Assembly (NCBI GenBank): GCA_018644665.1
Contig: JABGQA010000097.1
Location: 1-33,557 of the forward strand
Source of the DNA: Candidatus Poribacteria bacterium
GTDB taxonomy: Bacteria > Poribacteria > WGA-4E > GCA-2687025
Direction: 5' to 3'
DNA: 33,557 nt
This document shows positions 1 through 7,918 of the stretch, piece by piece. How positions within the stretch are numbered: position 1 is the stretch's first letter; each line of letters begins with the position of its first letter. Made by a program: the position numbers and the translations under genes. Below the pieces are notes generated by a model that worked only from the letters and a program-made list of their open reading frames with translations, ran no database searches and was not told the DNA's origin.

Positions 1-2
1 AG

Positions 3-467
3 ACCCGTCGCTACTACCACGACCTGCCCGGATACAACTACCGCATGGACGGCCTCCAAGGCGCGGTGCTGAGCGTGAAGCTGCGACACATCGAGGCGTG
101 GACCGATCAGCGACAGGAACGCGCTGCCTGGTACGACGAACTCCTCTCGGACGGTCCTTTCCCGCCGCCCGTCGTCCGGCCGGACGTTCGTCACGTGTAC
201 CACCGCTACGTCGTCGAGACCGACGAACGCGAGCCGCTCCAAGAGTGGCTGACCCGCCACGACATCGATTCGGGGGTTCACTACCCGGTGCCGGTGCATC
301 TCCAGGCCGTCCACGCGGACCTGGGTTACTCCGTCGGCGATCTTCCGATCACGGAGCGAGCGGCGTCGCGCGTGTTCTCTCTACCGTTGGCGCCGCAGCA
401 CACACGCGAGGAAATCGAGACGGTGGCGTCGTACCTGATGGCCTTCCCCGGCGGTACAGGCGGCTGA
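3..467 (+). CDS. DegT/DnrJ/EryC1-type aminotransferase, C-terminal part (5' truncated by window edge)
   Basis: The reading frame is open from the first bases and ends at TGA 465-467; about 154 residues are visible. The stretch GYNYRMDGLQGAVL near the start is the conserved motif that follows the PLP domain in the DegT/DnrJ/EryC1/StrS family. The downstream HYPVPVHLQ and SRVFSLPLAPQHT segments are typical of the small C-terminal domain. These PLP enzymes transaminate keto-sugar nucleotides for surface glycans or glycosylated metabolites. The PLP-binding lysine lies upstream of the window and cannot be checked. The two glycosyltransferases that follow on the other strand fit a glycan locus. The family is secure; the exact sugar substrate is unknown. 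Confidence 0.88.
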   Translation, partial: TRRYYHDLPGYNYRMDGLQGAVLSVKLRHIEAWTDQRQERAAWYDELLSDGPFPPPVVRPDVRHVYHRYVVETDEREPLQEWLTRHDIDSGVHYPVPVHLQAVHADLGYSVGDLPITERAASRVFSLPLAPQHTREEIETVASYLMAFPGGTGG

Positions 468-480
468 TGTAGGCAGCGCA

Positions 481-636
481 GGCTGCGACTTGGACTTCGA
501 CAGCTTCGGAGGCTATGAGGGCCTCGGAGAAGCCGTCGAACCGCCCGAGGAAGGCGACAAGGCCGCACTGCGGCGCCTACGACACCGTATCGTGGGGCGC
601 GACGTGACACCAGAGTACGCGCTGGCGCGGGAGTGA
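481..636 (+). pseudogene. Possible C-terminal coding remnant, unidentified
   Basis: Directly behind the aminotransferase a frame runs to TGA 634-636. It has an acidic then basic composition that looks like a real protein tail (for example EPPEEGDKAALRRLRHRIV). There is no ATG, GTG or TTG start with a ribosome binding site in front of it, and the frame runs back into the aminotransferase in another phase. It may be the tail of a lost gene or chance coding. No family recognised. Confidence 0.22.
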
Positions 637-660
637 TCTGAAGCTTGTCCGCGTCTCTCG

Positions 661-1770
661 CTAGGTGGCGGGCGGGACGGTCATCACCGGGCAGTGGTCA
701 TACACGGTGTCGCCGTTGATGACGAAACGGAGCAGGTCGCACAGCCGGTGGTGGTACGTGTGTTCGGCCACTACGCGCCGACGCGCCTTCTGCATATACG
801 GGATACGCTCGTCGGGATAGCGCACGAAGTGCTCCACCTTGTCGAGGAAATCCGACGGACCATCGGCGACGACTGCCTCGTCCTCGGGGAAGAAGTCCCG
901 GATCCGCGGCGCGTAATCCGACACCATGAACCCTCCGCATGCCGGGACGTTGAAGCACCGTTCATTGCACGTATGCCCCGCCTCTTCATGCGCATGGTGG
1001 ACGTTCAGAGAGACAGTGTGGCCAGAGTAGAGAACCGGCGCCAACGTGTTGAATTCCCTGGTCACCACATCGCCAATGCCGTACGGCGACGAACTCCATC
1101 CAAATCCGAGCACGGTGTGCGAGAACTTGGAGAAAGCGGGCCCAAAGTAGTCGTCGATGCGCGGGGTCTTTTCGAAGTACGACCCGGCAAATACGAGGTC
1201 CCCGGTCTTCGCGACGTCCGCGGGAAAGTGGCGCACCAGGTTGATGCCCCACGTGAAGGACATTACTGGTATCCCATGCTTCGCGACGTACCCACGATAG
1301 TAGCGCTCTGCCCACGTTGAAGAGTATTCGGTCAGCGCAACAGAAATGTAGTCCCGATGCTCGTCGAGCAGACGAGCATCGTCGTCGGTGACTGTCTTGA
1401 CTGTGGCCGGGCTGGGCGAGCCGTCATAGTTGCCGGCTATGAGCGCGATGCGGCCGTTGCAGCGGGCCATGTGGGGCGCTAGAACCGGGACGTGGTCCAA
1501 TGTGGTGAGGAACAGCACGTCGTCGTACGCGACGACCTGCTCCAGTCGCGACTCCGTCCCCACTGCGACGTAGTAGAACGGGATCTTCCATGTTCGAGCG
1601 GCGTCCTGGAGTCCGTGAATCTGGACATTCCGCGCAAGCTGATTGAGACCATAGAAGCAGATCGCTTTCCGCTTGCGGAGCCAGGCACGCGCCGCGGGGG
1701 CGCGGATGAAGGCGTCGTACGTGCTCTGTGCTGTACGGGCGATTTCATCGTTCGGTATTTGGTCGCTCAT
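661..1770 (-). CDS. CgeB-like glycosyltransferase
   Basis: A 369-residue protein if read from ATG 1770, which has AAGG about 8 bases upstream; an in-frame GTG lies 9 bases earlier at 1779. The C-terminal third carries the hallmark of the CgeB / Glyco_trans_1_2 family: NERCFNVPACGGFMVSD at residues 269-285, then an EHFVRYPDER-type segment and a terminal helix ending HHRLCDLL. The middle (GSYFEKTPRIDDYF, around 196-209) matches the start of the second Rossmann domain of GT-B enzymes. No signal peptide or membrane segment is seen, so it is probably cytoplasmic. It likely transfers a sugar to a surface glycan or protein. It lies in a minus-strand block with the TPR-bearing relative at 2455-4506. 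Donor and acceptor are unknown. Confidence 0.8.
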   Translation of the reverse strand: MSDQIPNDEIARTAQSTYDAFIRAPAARAWLRKRKAICFYGLNQLARNVQIHGLQDAARTWKIPFYYVAVGTESRLEQVVAYDDVLFLTTLDHVPVLAPHMARCNGRIALIAGNYDGSPSPATVKTVTDDDARLLDEHRDYISVALTEYSSTWAERYYRGYVAKHGIPVMSFTWGINLVRHFPADVAKTGDLVFAGSYFEKTPRIDDYFGPAFSKFSHTVLGFGWSSSPYGIGDVVTREFNTLAPVLYSGHTVSLNVHHAHEEAGHTCNERCFNVPACGGFMVSDYAPRIRDFFPEDEAVVADGPSDFLDKVEHFVRYPDERIPYMQKARRRVVAEHTYHHRLCDLLRFVINGDTVYDHCPVMTVPPAT

Positions 1771-1804
1771 GCGCCGCACCTTGAGGCGGACGCGGCATGG
1801 TGAC

Positions 1805-1834
1805 CGTATAGCGTCATCGTGGAGCCCTTCTCAA
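1805..1834 (-). promoter_or_regulatory. Possible sigma70-like promoter for the CgeB-like gene
   Basis: Read on the minus strand, TTGAGA (1834-1829) is followed after 18 bases by TATACG (1810-1805). The start codon at 1770 lies about 35 bases further on. Both boxes are imperfect matches, so this is a candidate only. Confidence 0.33.
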
Positions 1835-2042
1835 CCGTGCCGTCACTATTGTGCCCGGGGTGATGCCGCGCACTAACCTGCGCTCGCGGCTACATGGCTC
1901 TGAGACTAGGTGTCCAGCATTCCTCCCACTCGCTGTTGATCCACAGAGTGCGACGCGCCGAGACCGCCTCGGGCCCTCCGTGTCAGTGCGTTCCCTGCCG
2001 CTTGACCACCACCAAGTCTCACGCCTATCCAGCAGTTCTGCC

Positions 2043-2074
2043 AACCCGGCTCGCGCCTGCAAAGCGGCCGGGTT
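2043..2074. terminator. GC-rich hairpin, terminator-like
   Basis: AACCCGGC (2043-2050) pairs perfectly with GCCGGGTT (2067-2074) across a 16-base loop. No U-run follows on either strand. It lies directly after the coding-like relic at 2095-2286, as a terminator of that lost gene would. Confidence 0.33.
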
Positions 2075-2094
2075 CTTCCTGGGGTGTGCGACGG

Positions 2095-2286
2095 TACCTC
2101 GGCGTGGAGCCGCTGCAGCTTACGGAAAGCCTCCGTCTTCCGCCCCTCCCGTAGGCTGCCACGGATCTGGGCATACCGACACATGCGCAGCCGGCTGTTC
2201 TCAAGAAGCACGCGCCGAAATGCGCCCGCGACCTCGCTATAGGTTGCTATCCAGAATCCGATCCCGAGACCGGCCCAATCGGCTGA
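2095..2286 (-). pseudogene. Coding relic, possibly a glycosyltransferase-type C-terminus
   Basis: Following a double TGA on the minus strand, one frame reads GLGIGFWIATYSEVAG and then a strongly basic helical stretch (SLREGRKTEAFRKLQRLHAE). Its amphipathic pattern looks like genuine protein rather than chance. There is no start codon in a good context, and the frame loses protein-like character where the 2043-2074 hairpin begins. Given both flanking genes, a decayed glycosyltransferase or related glycan gene is possible, but the family is not identified. Confidence 0.28.
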
Positions 2287-2454
2287 TCATCATTGGCTTG
2301 GCCAGCCAAAGGTACACTCTCGCTGGGCCTCAGGGAAGGCGTCGTGCCACGGAGACAGGCTGCGCATTGCACGTGGATCTGGGTCGCGATCGAGATGCAT
2401 GACTTCGCGCCTCAAGTCGTGGACCTAGCGGCGAGGGATACGGCACGACACCCG

Positions 2455-4506
2455 TCATTCCGGGTCCTGAGCGTGGGCGCTCGCGCTGACGACAGGCGCG
2501 AGATCCTCCATTGCGTCGCTGACGATCCGTTCCAATGTCGGTATGCTCATTGTCTCCACATCGACGGCCGGGTCGTAAAACGGGACGACGTCACCGCGCA
2601 GTTGGCCGGAGCGGATTTCTTGCATCGCGTCGTCAAGCCACCTACGCGCCACGGCCGATTCTCCCAGCCGCGCATGAGCCAGTGACAACAGCCGGCAGAT
2701 GTCCATCCGTTGCTCGCCGTGCACACGGCAGGTCAACAGGCACTTTCGAAGCAACCCGATCGCGTCGCGCGCGCGGTCGCCGTCGATCCATATCTGCGCG
2801 AGCTTCGCACGCTCGCCCCAGAAGAACGGCTCGGATTCGACGGCCCGAGCATAGAGCGCCGCCGCCCTGTCCTGTATGCCCAATGTTGACCATGCCAGCG
2901 CCTCCTGCGCCATCGTTGGACCCTCGTCGGGTAGGATCCGCAGGGCGTTCCTGAACATGATGATCGCATCTTCCCATCGCTCGCATTCCGCGAGCAACAC
3001 GCCGACGTTCCGGAGCGTTTCGTGGACGTAGAGGTCCCGTAATCGACGCCATCGCTCCATGCCTCGCGGGAAATCCAGGTACGCCTGCGCGATCTCCAAG
3101 CGAAGCCGGCGCATCTGGACCGCTATGTACGGGCCCTCCACCGCGTCCACCGTCCACGATCCGGGATCCGACCGTTGCATGGCGGTCAGGAGTTGCCGAA
3201 GGGCTCGTAGCGCGTTGGTCGCACCCATCGCGGACCGATTCACACACACAACGCACACACAGTTGAACAGTGCGATGAGATGATCAGGGTGCTCTGACAG
3301 CACCTCATGGACGACGCCCAGATAGTCGACCTGTTGGCCCTCGTGGACTGCGGCCAACGACCGGTGGTGGAGCAGTGTCGCGTCTTCCGACCAGTCCGGA
3401 GTGTCCTCGTAGAGACGCCGTGCGACCGCGAATTCGCCGTACATGAAGAAGTAGCGGGCGTAGTCCATTCGTTCCCGTCGCGCGTCCACGCCGTGGCGGC
3501 GCAGACGCTCGTGTCGTCGTCCCAGGAAGTCGGGTGGGATCGCGTCGACGACCTCGTCGACGAATCGCTCGACCTCGCCTAACCACGGCCGCTCCTCGGT
3601 CAGATGCCGGAGGCCTGCGTCGGCGATATGCCTGCGCTCGTCCTCGTGCGCAATGTAGTGGCGGATCAGATCCCGGGCCTCGTCGAAGTCGTCGTAAAAG
3701 ACGAGGTGCGTCCCATCCTCAATGGCCCCATCACCAAGTCCCGCGAAGTCATACGGGCGGGGGGCCAACACCAACGCCCCGGCCGACATCGCCTCGCTGA
3801 CGCGGAATGTCAGGTTGTTCCCGCCCTGCCCCGAGTGCTGCCATACGATCTTCGAACGCGCGTAGAGGTCCAACATATGGTCGAGGTACACGCCCTCACG
3901 AACGACGACTTCGATGCCTTCGTCTGAGAGCTGGAGCAGCTTCTCCAGTTCGCGTCCCCGCAGCCGCGATAGCGCACGGTTCAGAGAGCCCACAAACGCG
4001 ACGTCGATCGGTCGATCGCCGTCCACCACCTCGGGCTGCAGCCAGTTCATGCCGATGAAGTTGAAGCATGGGCAGTTATCCAAACCGCGCTCGTGGCACG
4101 TATTGGAGTAGGATCCGAGCACCGTCGGCGCCGCGTCGAAGTAGTAATACAGCGACTGGTCGATATCTGCGTATTTGGCTTCATGGGTCCACCAGGCGAT
4201 CGTAGGCACCGGACAGTCGCGAAGGCCACGTGGCAGGAAGGCCCCGTCCGGCTGCAGCAGTAGCACCCAGTCCAGCGCCCCTCCGGCCAGCTCGAACAGC
4301 CGGCTCAATTCGACGTCAGGCGCGGGCGCCTCGATGTACTCGCACTCCGGCTCCAGCCGCCTGAACTGCTCTTCATACGCACGATCGACGCGCGGGCCGA
4401 CGCAGACCACCTCATGCCCAAGGGCTTTCAGGCCCTTCTCGAAGCCGTAAAGGCACGGCGTCGGCGGGTAGCTGTGTAGCAGCAAGACCTTGTCCGGCTT
4501 TCGCAT
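2455..4506 (-). CDS. CgeB-like glycosyltransferase with C-terminal TPR region
   Basis: A 683-residue protein from ATG 4506, chosen because GGAG lies 5 bases upstream and MRKPDKVLLLHSY is the expected first beta-strand; the frame stays open for 59 more codons upstream, but these look non-coding. Residues 1-320 are a GT-B glycosyltransferase of the CgeB/DUF3880 type: LLLQPDGAF (82-90), TIAWWTHEAKY (102-112), DVAFVGSLNR (168-177) and the nucleotide-sugar motif FRVSEAMSAGALVL (234-247). From about residue 350 to the end the protein is helical with degenerate TPR-like repeats (for example WEDAIIMFRNALRILPDEGP), probably for protein binding. Fusions like this occur in bacterial surface or flagellin glycosylation loci. 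No signal peptide. Acceptor unknown. Confidence 0.82.
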   Translation of the reverse strand: MRKPDKVLLLHSYPPTPCLYGFEKGLKALGHEVVCVGPRVDRAYEEQFRRLEPECEYIEAPAPDVELSRLFELAGGALDWVLLLQPDGAFLPRGLRDCPVPTIAWWTHEAKYADIDQSLYYYFDAAPTVLGSYSNTCHERGLDNCPCFNFIGMNWLQPEVVDGDRPIDVAFVGSLNRALSRLRGRELEKLLQLSDEGIEVVVREGVYLDHMLDLYARSKIVWQHSGQGGNNLTFRVSEAMSAGALVLAPRPYDFAGLGDGAIEDGTHLVFYDDFDEARDLIRHYIAHEDERRHIADAGLRHLTEERPWLGEVERFVDEVVDAIPPDFLGRRHERLRRHGVDARRERMDYARYFFMYGEFAVARRLYEDTPDWSEDATLLHHRSLAAVHEGQQVDYLGVVHEVLSEHPDHLIALFNCVCVVCVNRSAMGATNALRALRQLLTAMQRSDPGSWTVDAVEGPYIAVQMRRLRLEIAQAYLDFPRGMERWRRLRDLYVHETLRNVGVLLAECERWEDAIIMFRNALRILPDEGPTMAQEALAWSTLGIQDRAAALYARAVESEPFFWGERAKLAQIWIDGDRARDAIGLLRKCLLTCRVHGEQRMDICRLLSLAHARLGESAVARRWLDDAMQEIRSGQLRGDVVPFYDPAVDVETMSIPTLERIVSDAMEDLAPVVSASAHAQDPE

Positions 4507-5075
4507 GTACGCTCCGACGTGGAGATCAAGTCGACCGACGCTGGTCCAGCGTTCATCACCGATCCACGATGATCCGCGAACCGTAGTCTTCGGGGACCAC
4601 GACCCTCTCGACACCAGACCCAGCGACGCGCGAAGCGATCGTGCCGTGGCCAACGACAATGGATCCTGATCGCGCGATTGCACAGCACAGCCATCCTGGC
4701 GGATGTAGCGCCTTCACTTGGCGTCCACACTCGTCTACGGCAACGTGCACGGCACGGTCGACCACTCCCAGCACGCCAACCGTCCGAGGACGTATTCTAT
4801 GCGGCGGCCAGAATGAGACCGCGCAGCACCCCTGGATCGCACGCCGTGGTACAGCTGCACAGACTGCTTGGCCTCAGATGATCCTACACTGGGCGGGGCT
4901 GTACGGATACGGCCCAGGCTTTCCGACGTCTCGATGTAGCGCGTCCGTCGCCATGCCGTAATCTGGCCGCTTCCCGGGTCACAGCATGTTCGGCGGCGTA
5001 TGCGTTCAGGCGTCAGACCCCATCCTGTATGGGCCGACGGCCTCTCGGCGTGCCGCCGTCCGGACCTCACCGCGA
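4507..5075. other. Gene-poor stretch
   Basis: About 570 bases upstream of the TPR glycosyltransferase. Short open frames exist on both strands (for example minus 4774-4556), but none has a convincing start site or recognisable family. The left end supplies the ribosome binding site of the gene at 4506. It may be decayed remainder of the transporter gene whose 5' end survives at 5076-5364. Confidence 0.5.
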
Positions 5076-5364
5076 CCGTCGCTACCGCGAAGTTCGCCCA
5101 GAGCGTGCGGACAGCGCCTGCCAGCGGGAGCAACGCCGCCAATGCGTAAAGGCCGAGAATCAGCGGTCTGCAGACGTCGACGGGACGCACCCAGAGTAGG
5201 TCGGCGAAGTGGCGTCCTCCGAGGAACTGCAGCCGCACCGCAGGCTTCATATTCCAGTTCGGGAACGCCATGCAGAAGGAGAGGACCACGGGAAACAGCG
5301 TGAAGGCCGCGAACCCAACGGCGTTCGGGGCGAGGAAGCCCAGCGGCGCGAGGCGGTCTCGCAT
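5076..5364 (-). pseudogene. N-terminal relic of a sugar ABC transporter permease (MalF/UgpA type)
   Basis: From ATG 5364 the minus strand encodes LAPLGFLAPNAVGFAAFTLFP, then VVLSFCMAFPNWNM and LQFLGGRHFADLL. This is the classic start of MalF/UgpA-type carbohydrate permeases: first transmembrane helix, W-N turn, and the F-x-G-x-x-x-F-x-x-L segment before the second helix. A second hydrophobic stretch (LILGLYALAALLPLAGAV) follows. After about residue 96 the sequence becomes arginine-rich and non-membrane, so the remaining four or more helices and the EAA loop are missing. No binding protein or partner permease is nearby. It is a truncated, non-functional gene. Confidence 0.6.
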
Positions 5365-5365
5365 G

Positions 5366-5436
5366 CGTGGCCGTTGGCTTTCCCGTGGCACATCACGGCC
5401 CCGGAGTGGGCGGGGGCGTGGTGGCCGCGTCCCGCC
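5366..5436 (+). repeat. Dispersed repeat R1, copy A
   Basis: This segment matches 7919-7994 in the same orientation. By hand alignment the first 50 bases differ at 6 positions, including an 18-base identical run starting CGTTGGCTTTCCC. Its 3' half forms a hairpin, GGCGGG (5409-5414) with CCCGCC (5431-5436). It abuts the start of the permease relic and encodes nothing recognisable. Confidence 0.7.
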
Positions 5437-5597
5437 ACTCTAACGGGGGCGGGCGTGGCCTAGGCAATCGCGTCGCCTGCCCACACCTCCATCCGCGATC
5501 GGTTCCGCGCATGGCAGGCCATCGCCTGCCGGCCCGGCTGGAGGCTTGCTGCTGCGCCCCACTCTCCACGCAGTACCGGTCAGGGCCGGCGACTTCG

Positions 5598-5671
5598 CCG
5601 GCACACTCGGGGACACTGCCGATCTGCCCGCGTCGCGCGGCGTGGAACCCGCACGACCACTAACTTGGGCG
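5598..5671 (+). repeat. Dispersed repeat R2, copy A
   Basis: Matches 7143-7216 in the same orientation over about 74 bases, with conserved blocks GGCACACTCG, GGCGTGGA and CCCGCA separated by small indels. It is preceded by a 7-bp hairpin (GCCGGCG 5585-5591 with CGCCGGC 5596-5602, loop ACTT). Translated in one frame both copies read R-G-V-E-P-A then L-T-W, so they could be relics of one protein-coding sequence. Both copies lie roughly 80-100 bases before a plus-strand gene. Confidence 0.55.
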
Positions 5672-5700
5672 TTCTCCACATGGCACAGAACCGCTATAGT
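5672..5700 (+). promoter_or_regulatory. Possible sigma70-like promoter for the beta-lactamase-fold gene
   Basis: TATAGT (5695-5700) is a good -10 box; TTCTCC (5672-5677), 17 bases upstream, is a weak -35. The start codon at 5773 would leave a leader of about 65 bases. Confidence 0.35.
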
Positions 5701-5772
5701 GATCAGTCGTGGGGCGTCCGGCTGCGCCTTGTGGATGGTTGGACAGAGACACTGCGAGCTTCTGGGAGCAAG

Positions 5773-7032
5773 ATGTCCGTGCATACGACCGCAGTACTGG
5801 TTCTCACGACGTTGCTCTCCGGTTTCGCCGTGAGCGCGACTGCCCAAGGGGTGCGCACAAGTTCACCCGAGAACGTTGGGATGTCGGCGGACAGGCTGCT
5901 TCGAATCCGGCCGGTCATGCAGGGCTATGTCGATGCCGGACGGGTCGCTGGTGTGGTCACGCTCATCGCGCGGCACGGCGAAGCGGTCCACTTCGAGTCG
6001 GTCGGGATGGCACACACTGAGGCCGACGCTCCCATGCGGCCCGACACAATCTTCCGCATCTACTCCATGACCAAGCCCATCACCAGCGTCGCGGTCATGA
6101 TGCTGTACGAGCAGGGGCAGGTCCTGTTGTCCGACTCCGTGTCGAAGTACATTCCAGAGTTCACCGATCTCCGGGTGTACGATGCGAACGACCCGAACGG
6201 TGTCGCGCCAGAACGGCCGATGACCGTGCGCGACCTGCTCACGCACACCTCCGGCCTCATCATGGGATGGGGTGGGTCGCCCGTCGCGAAGGCGTATCAG
6301 GAAGCCGACCTGAAGTCCGGCTCTCTGGCAGATATGGTCCCGAAGCTGGCGAAGATCCTGCTGGCGCATCATCCTGGCACTGTTTGGGACTACAGCATCT
6401 CGACCGACGTCCTGGCGCATCTGGTGGAACGCATCTCCGCCGTTCCATTCGACGAATACTTGGCTCGTGAGATCTTCGAGCCGCTTGGGATGGGTGATAC
6501 GGCGTTCCATGTCCCAGTGGAGAAACAGGATCGGTTCGCGGCGAGCTACGGCTGGGACCGCGATACGCGGGCCATCAAGGTAATCGACGATCCTCGGACC
6601 GGAGCATTCGCCCTGAAGCCGGCGTTCCTTTCCGGCGCCGGGGGCCTCGTTTCAACAGCGAACGATTACTATCGCTTCACGCAGATGCTTCTGAACGGCG
6701 GCGAGTTGGACGGGGTCCGATTGCTGGGGCGGAAGACGGTCGAGTATATGACACGCGATCATCTGCCTCGCGGCGCGGTCGTTCGGCTCGGCCCGCGACT
6801 CGACCCAAGTGTTGGATGGGGGCTCGGATTCCTGGTTGTTCGGAACGCGGCCGAGCGCGGTGTTATCGGCAGCGACGGCTCATACTCCTGGGGCGGTCTG
6901 GCAGGCACCGCGTTCTGGGTTGATCCCCAGGAGAACTTGATCGGCCTGTTGTTTATTCAGCGGGTGCCGGGCGACGTACTGTCCATCGGCGATGAGTTTC
7001 GTGCGCTCACGTATCAGGCTCTCGTCGACTGA
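5773..7032 (+). CDS. Exported serine beta-lactamase-fold hydrolase (class C / EstB-like)
   Basis: A 419-residue protein. ATG 5773 is chosen because GGGAG lies a few bases upstream and the first ~25 residues (MSVHTTAVLVLTTLLSGFAV...) form a clean signal peptide; the frame is open further upstream but lacks such features. The S-x-x-K motif is SMTK, with nucleophile Ser98 and base Lys101. The tyrosine motif is YSI at Tyr207. The third box is WGGLAGT from Trp373, in the place of KTG. This pattern is usual for family VIII esterases, DD-peptidase-like proteins and class C relatives; the EstB-like W-G-G form favours an esterase or peptidase over a true antibiotic beta-lactamase. It acts outside the cytoplasmic membrane. 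The gene sits between the two R2 repeats. Confidence 0.9.
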   Translation: MSVHTTAVLVLTTLLSGFAVSATAQGVRTSSPENVGMSADRLLRIRPVMQGYVDAGRVAGVVTLIARHGEAVHFESVGMAHTEADAPMRPDTIFRIYSMTKPITSVAVMMLYEQGQVLLSDSVSKYIPEFTDLRVYDANDPNGVAPERPMTVRDLLTHTSGLIMGWGGSPVAKAYQEADLKSGSLADMVPKLAKILLAHHPGTVWDYSISTDVLAHLVERISAVPFDEYLAREIFEPLGMGDTAFHVPVEKQDRFAASYGWDRDTRAIKVIDDPRTGAFALKPAFLSGAGGLVSTANDYYRFTQMLLNGGELDGVRLLGRKTVEYMTRDHLPRGAVVRLGPRLDPSVGWGLGFLVVRNAAERGVIGSDGSYSWGGLAGTAFWVDPQENLIGLLFIQRVPGDVLSIGDEFRALTYQALVD

Positions 7033-7067
7033 CGCGGCTCGACGCGGCGCGGGGCAGCTATACCTGG

Positions 7068-7089
7068 TATGCCGCGTGTTCGCGGCATA
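7068..7089 (+). terminator. Hairpin after the beta-lactamase-fold gene
   Basis: TATGCCGCG (7068-7076) pairs with CGCGGCATA (7081-7089) around the tetraloop TGTT, 9 bp in all. It begins 35 bases after the stop codon. No U-run follows, so it is an intrinsic terminator candidate or a mRNA 3'-end stabiliser. Confidence 0.45.
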
Positions 7090-7142
7090 TGGGAACCGCG
7101 GAGGCGCTGCTCGGGCTCGGCGCGGACCCCAACGCCCCCAGG

Positions 7143-7216
7143 CGGGCACACTCGACGGAACACTGCGGCTGCGCGTGCGTCGCGGCGTGGAGCCCGCAGG
7201 ACTGCTGACCTGGACG
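7143..7216 (+). repeat. Dispersed repeat R2, copy B
   Basis: Second copy of the element at 5598-5671, same orientation, with the same GGCACACTCG-like, GGCGTGGA and CCCGCA blocks. It ends about 80 bases before the GrpB-family start codon. Confidence 0.55.
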
Positions 7217-7294
7217 TCCCCCGCATCAAGGTCACCGGCTGTCATGTTCGATCCGTCGTAACCAGCGGTTGTGGCAGGGCGAGGGAGCAGGCCG

Positions 7295-7846
7295 ATGTCT
7301 TGGGGGATGGTCCCGTATGACCCGCAGTGGCCGCGGCAATACGACGCCGAGGCGGAACAGCTACGCCGGGTCTTCGGAGGCGAATTGGTCGCGATCCATC
7401 ACGTTGGGAGTACGTCGGTCCCGGGCATGAAGGCGAAGCCGATAGTCGACATCGTCATCGTCGTCGAGGACATAGCGAGGCTGCCCGAGTTCGACGAGCG
7501 GATGATCGACCTGGGATACCGGCCTCGTGGGGAGGCCGTCGGAGCGTTCGCGTGTCCAAGTCGCTTCTACTTCAACAAGCCCAATGCCGATGTGCGCACA
7601 CACCAAGCCCACGTTATGCAGGGAGGGCATCCCGATATCGACGACAAGCTGAACTTCCGAGACTATCTCAGGACCCACCCTGGAGAGGCGCAAGCGTACG
7701 GCGCCCTGAAGGAACGACTGACCCTGGAGAACACAACAGGGATCGCGGAATACATGGAAGGAAAAGACGCCTTTGTGAAGGACATCATCGCAAAGGCCAA
7801 GCAGTGGGAGGCGCAGGACGGGATGCCTGAGTCGCAACGATCCTAG
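7295..7846 (+). CDS. GrpB family (UPF0157) nucleotidyltransferase-fold protein
   Basis: 183 residues from ATG 7295, preceded by GGGAG at a normal distance; an in-frame GTG at 7271 is less well placed. The family signature is complete: PYDPQWPRQYDAE near the N-terminus, then HVGSTSVPGMKAKPIVDI (36-53). Here the G-S and Asp52 correspond to the metal and nucleotide site of the nucleotidyltransferase fold. Downstream, RTHQAHV and LNFRDYLRTHP are also family features. The usual length is about 170-190 residues, so the gene is complete. GrpB proteins are poorly characterised; some relatives are linked to dephospho-CoA kinase domains. The substrate is not known. It is probably cytosolic. Confidence 0.92.
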   Translation: MSWGMVPYDPQWPRQYDAEAEQLRRVFGGELVAIHHVGSTSVPGMKAKPIVDIVIVVEDIARLPEFDERMIDLGYRPRGEAVGAFACPSRFYFNKPNADVRTHQAHVMQGGHPDIDDKLNFRDYLRTHPGEAQAYGALKERLTLENTTGIAEYMEGKDAFVKDIIAKAKQWEAQDGMPESQRS

Positions 7847-7918
7847 CAGCTTGCGCGCTCCGAGCACCTGACGTCCGGCCCTGGTAGCTGGCCCGTTGCT
7901 CGACGCACGGGCGCAGGA

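Larger units (their letters stand above)
1835..2454. other. Intergenic stretch with a hairpin and a possible gene relic
   Basis: About 620 bases separate the two glycosyltransferase genes. No intact gene with start, ribosome binding site and plausible composition is seen on either strand. What it does hold is a GC-rich hairpin (2043-2074) and a short coding-like relic on the minus strand (2095-2286), listed separately. Confidence 0.6.

Noticed and set aside
4556..4774. 72-codon minus-strand frame ending in an Asp-Tyr-Gly-Ser-type tail
   Set aside because: The last half looks mildly protein-like, but there is no start with a ribosome binding site and no family; not enough to call a gene or relic.
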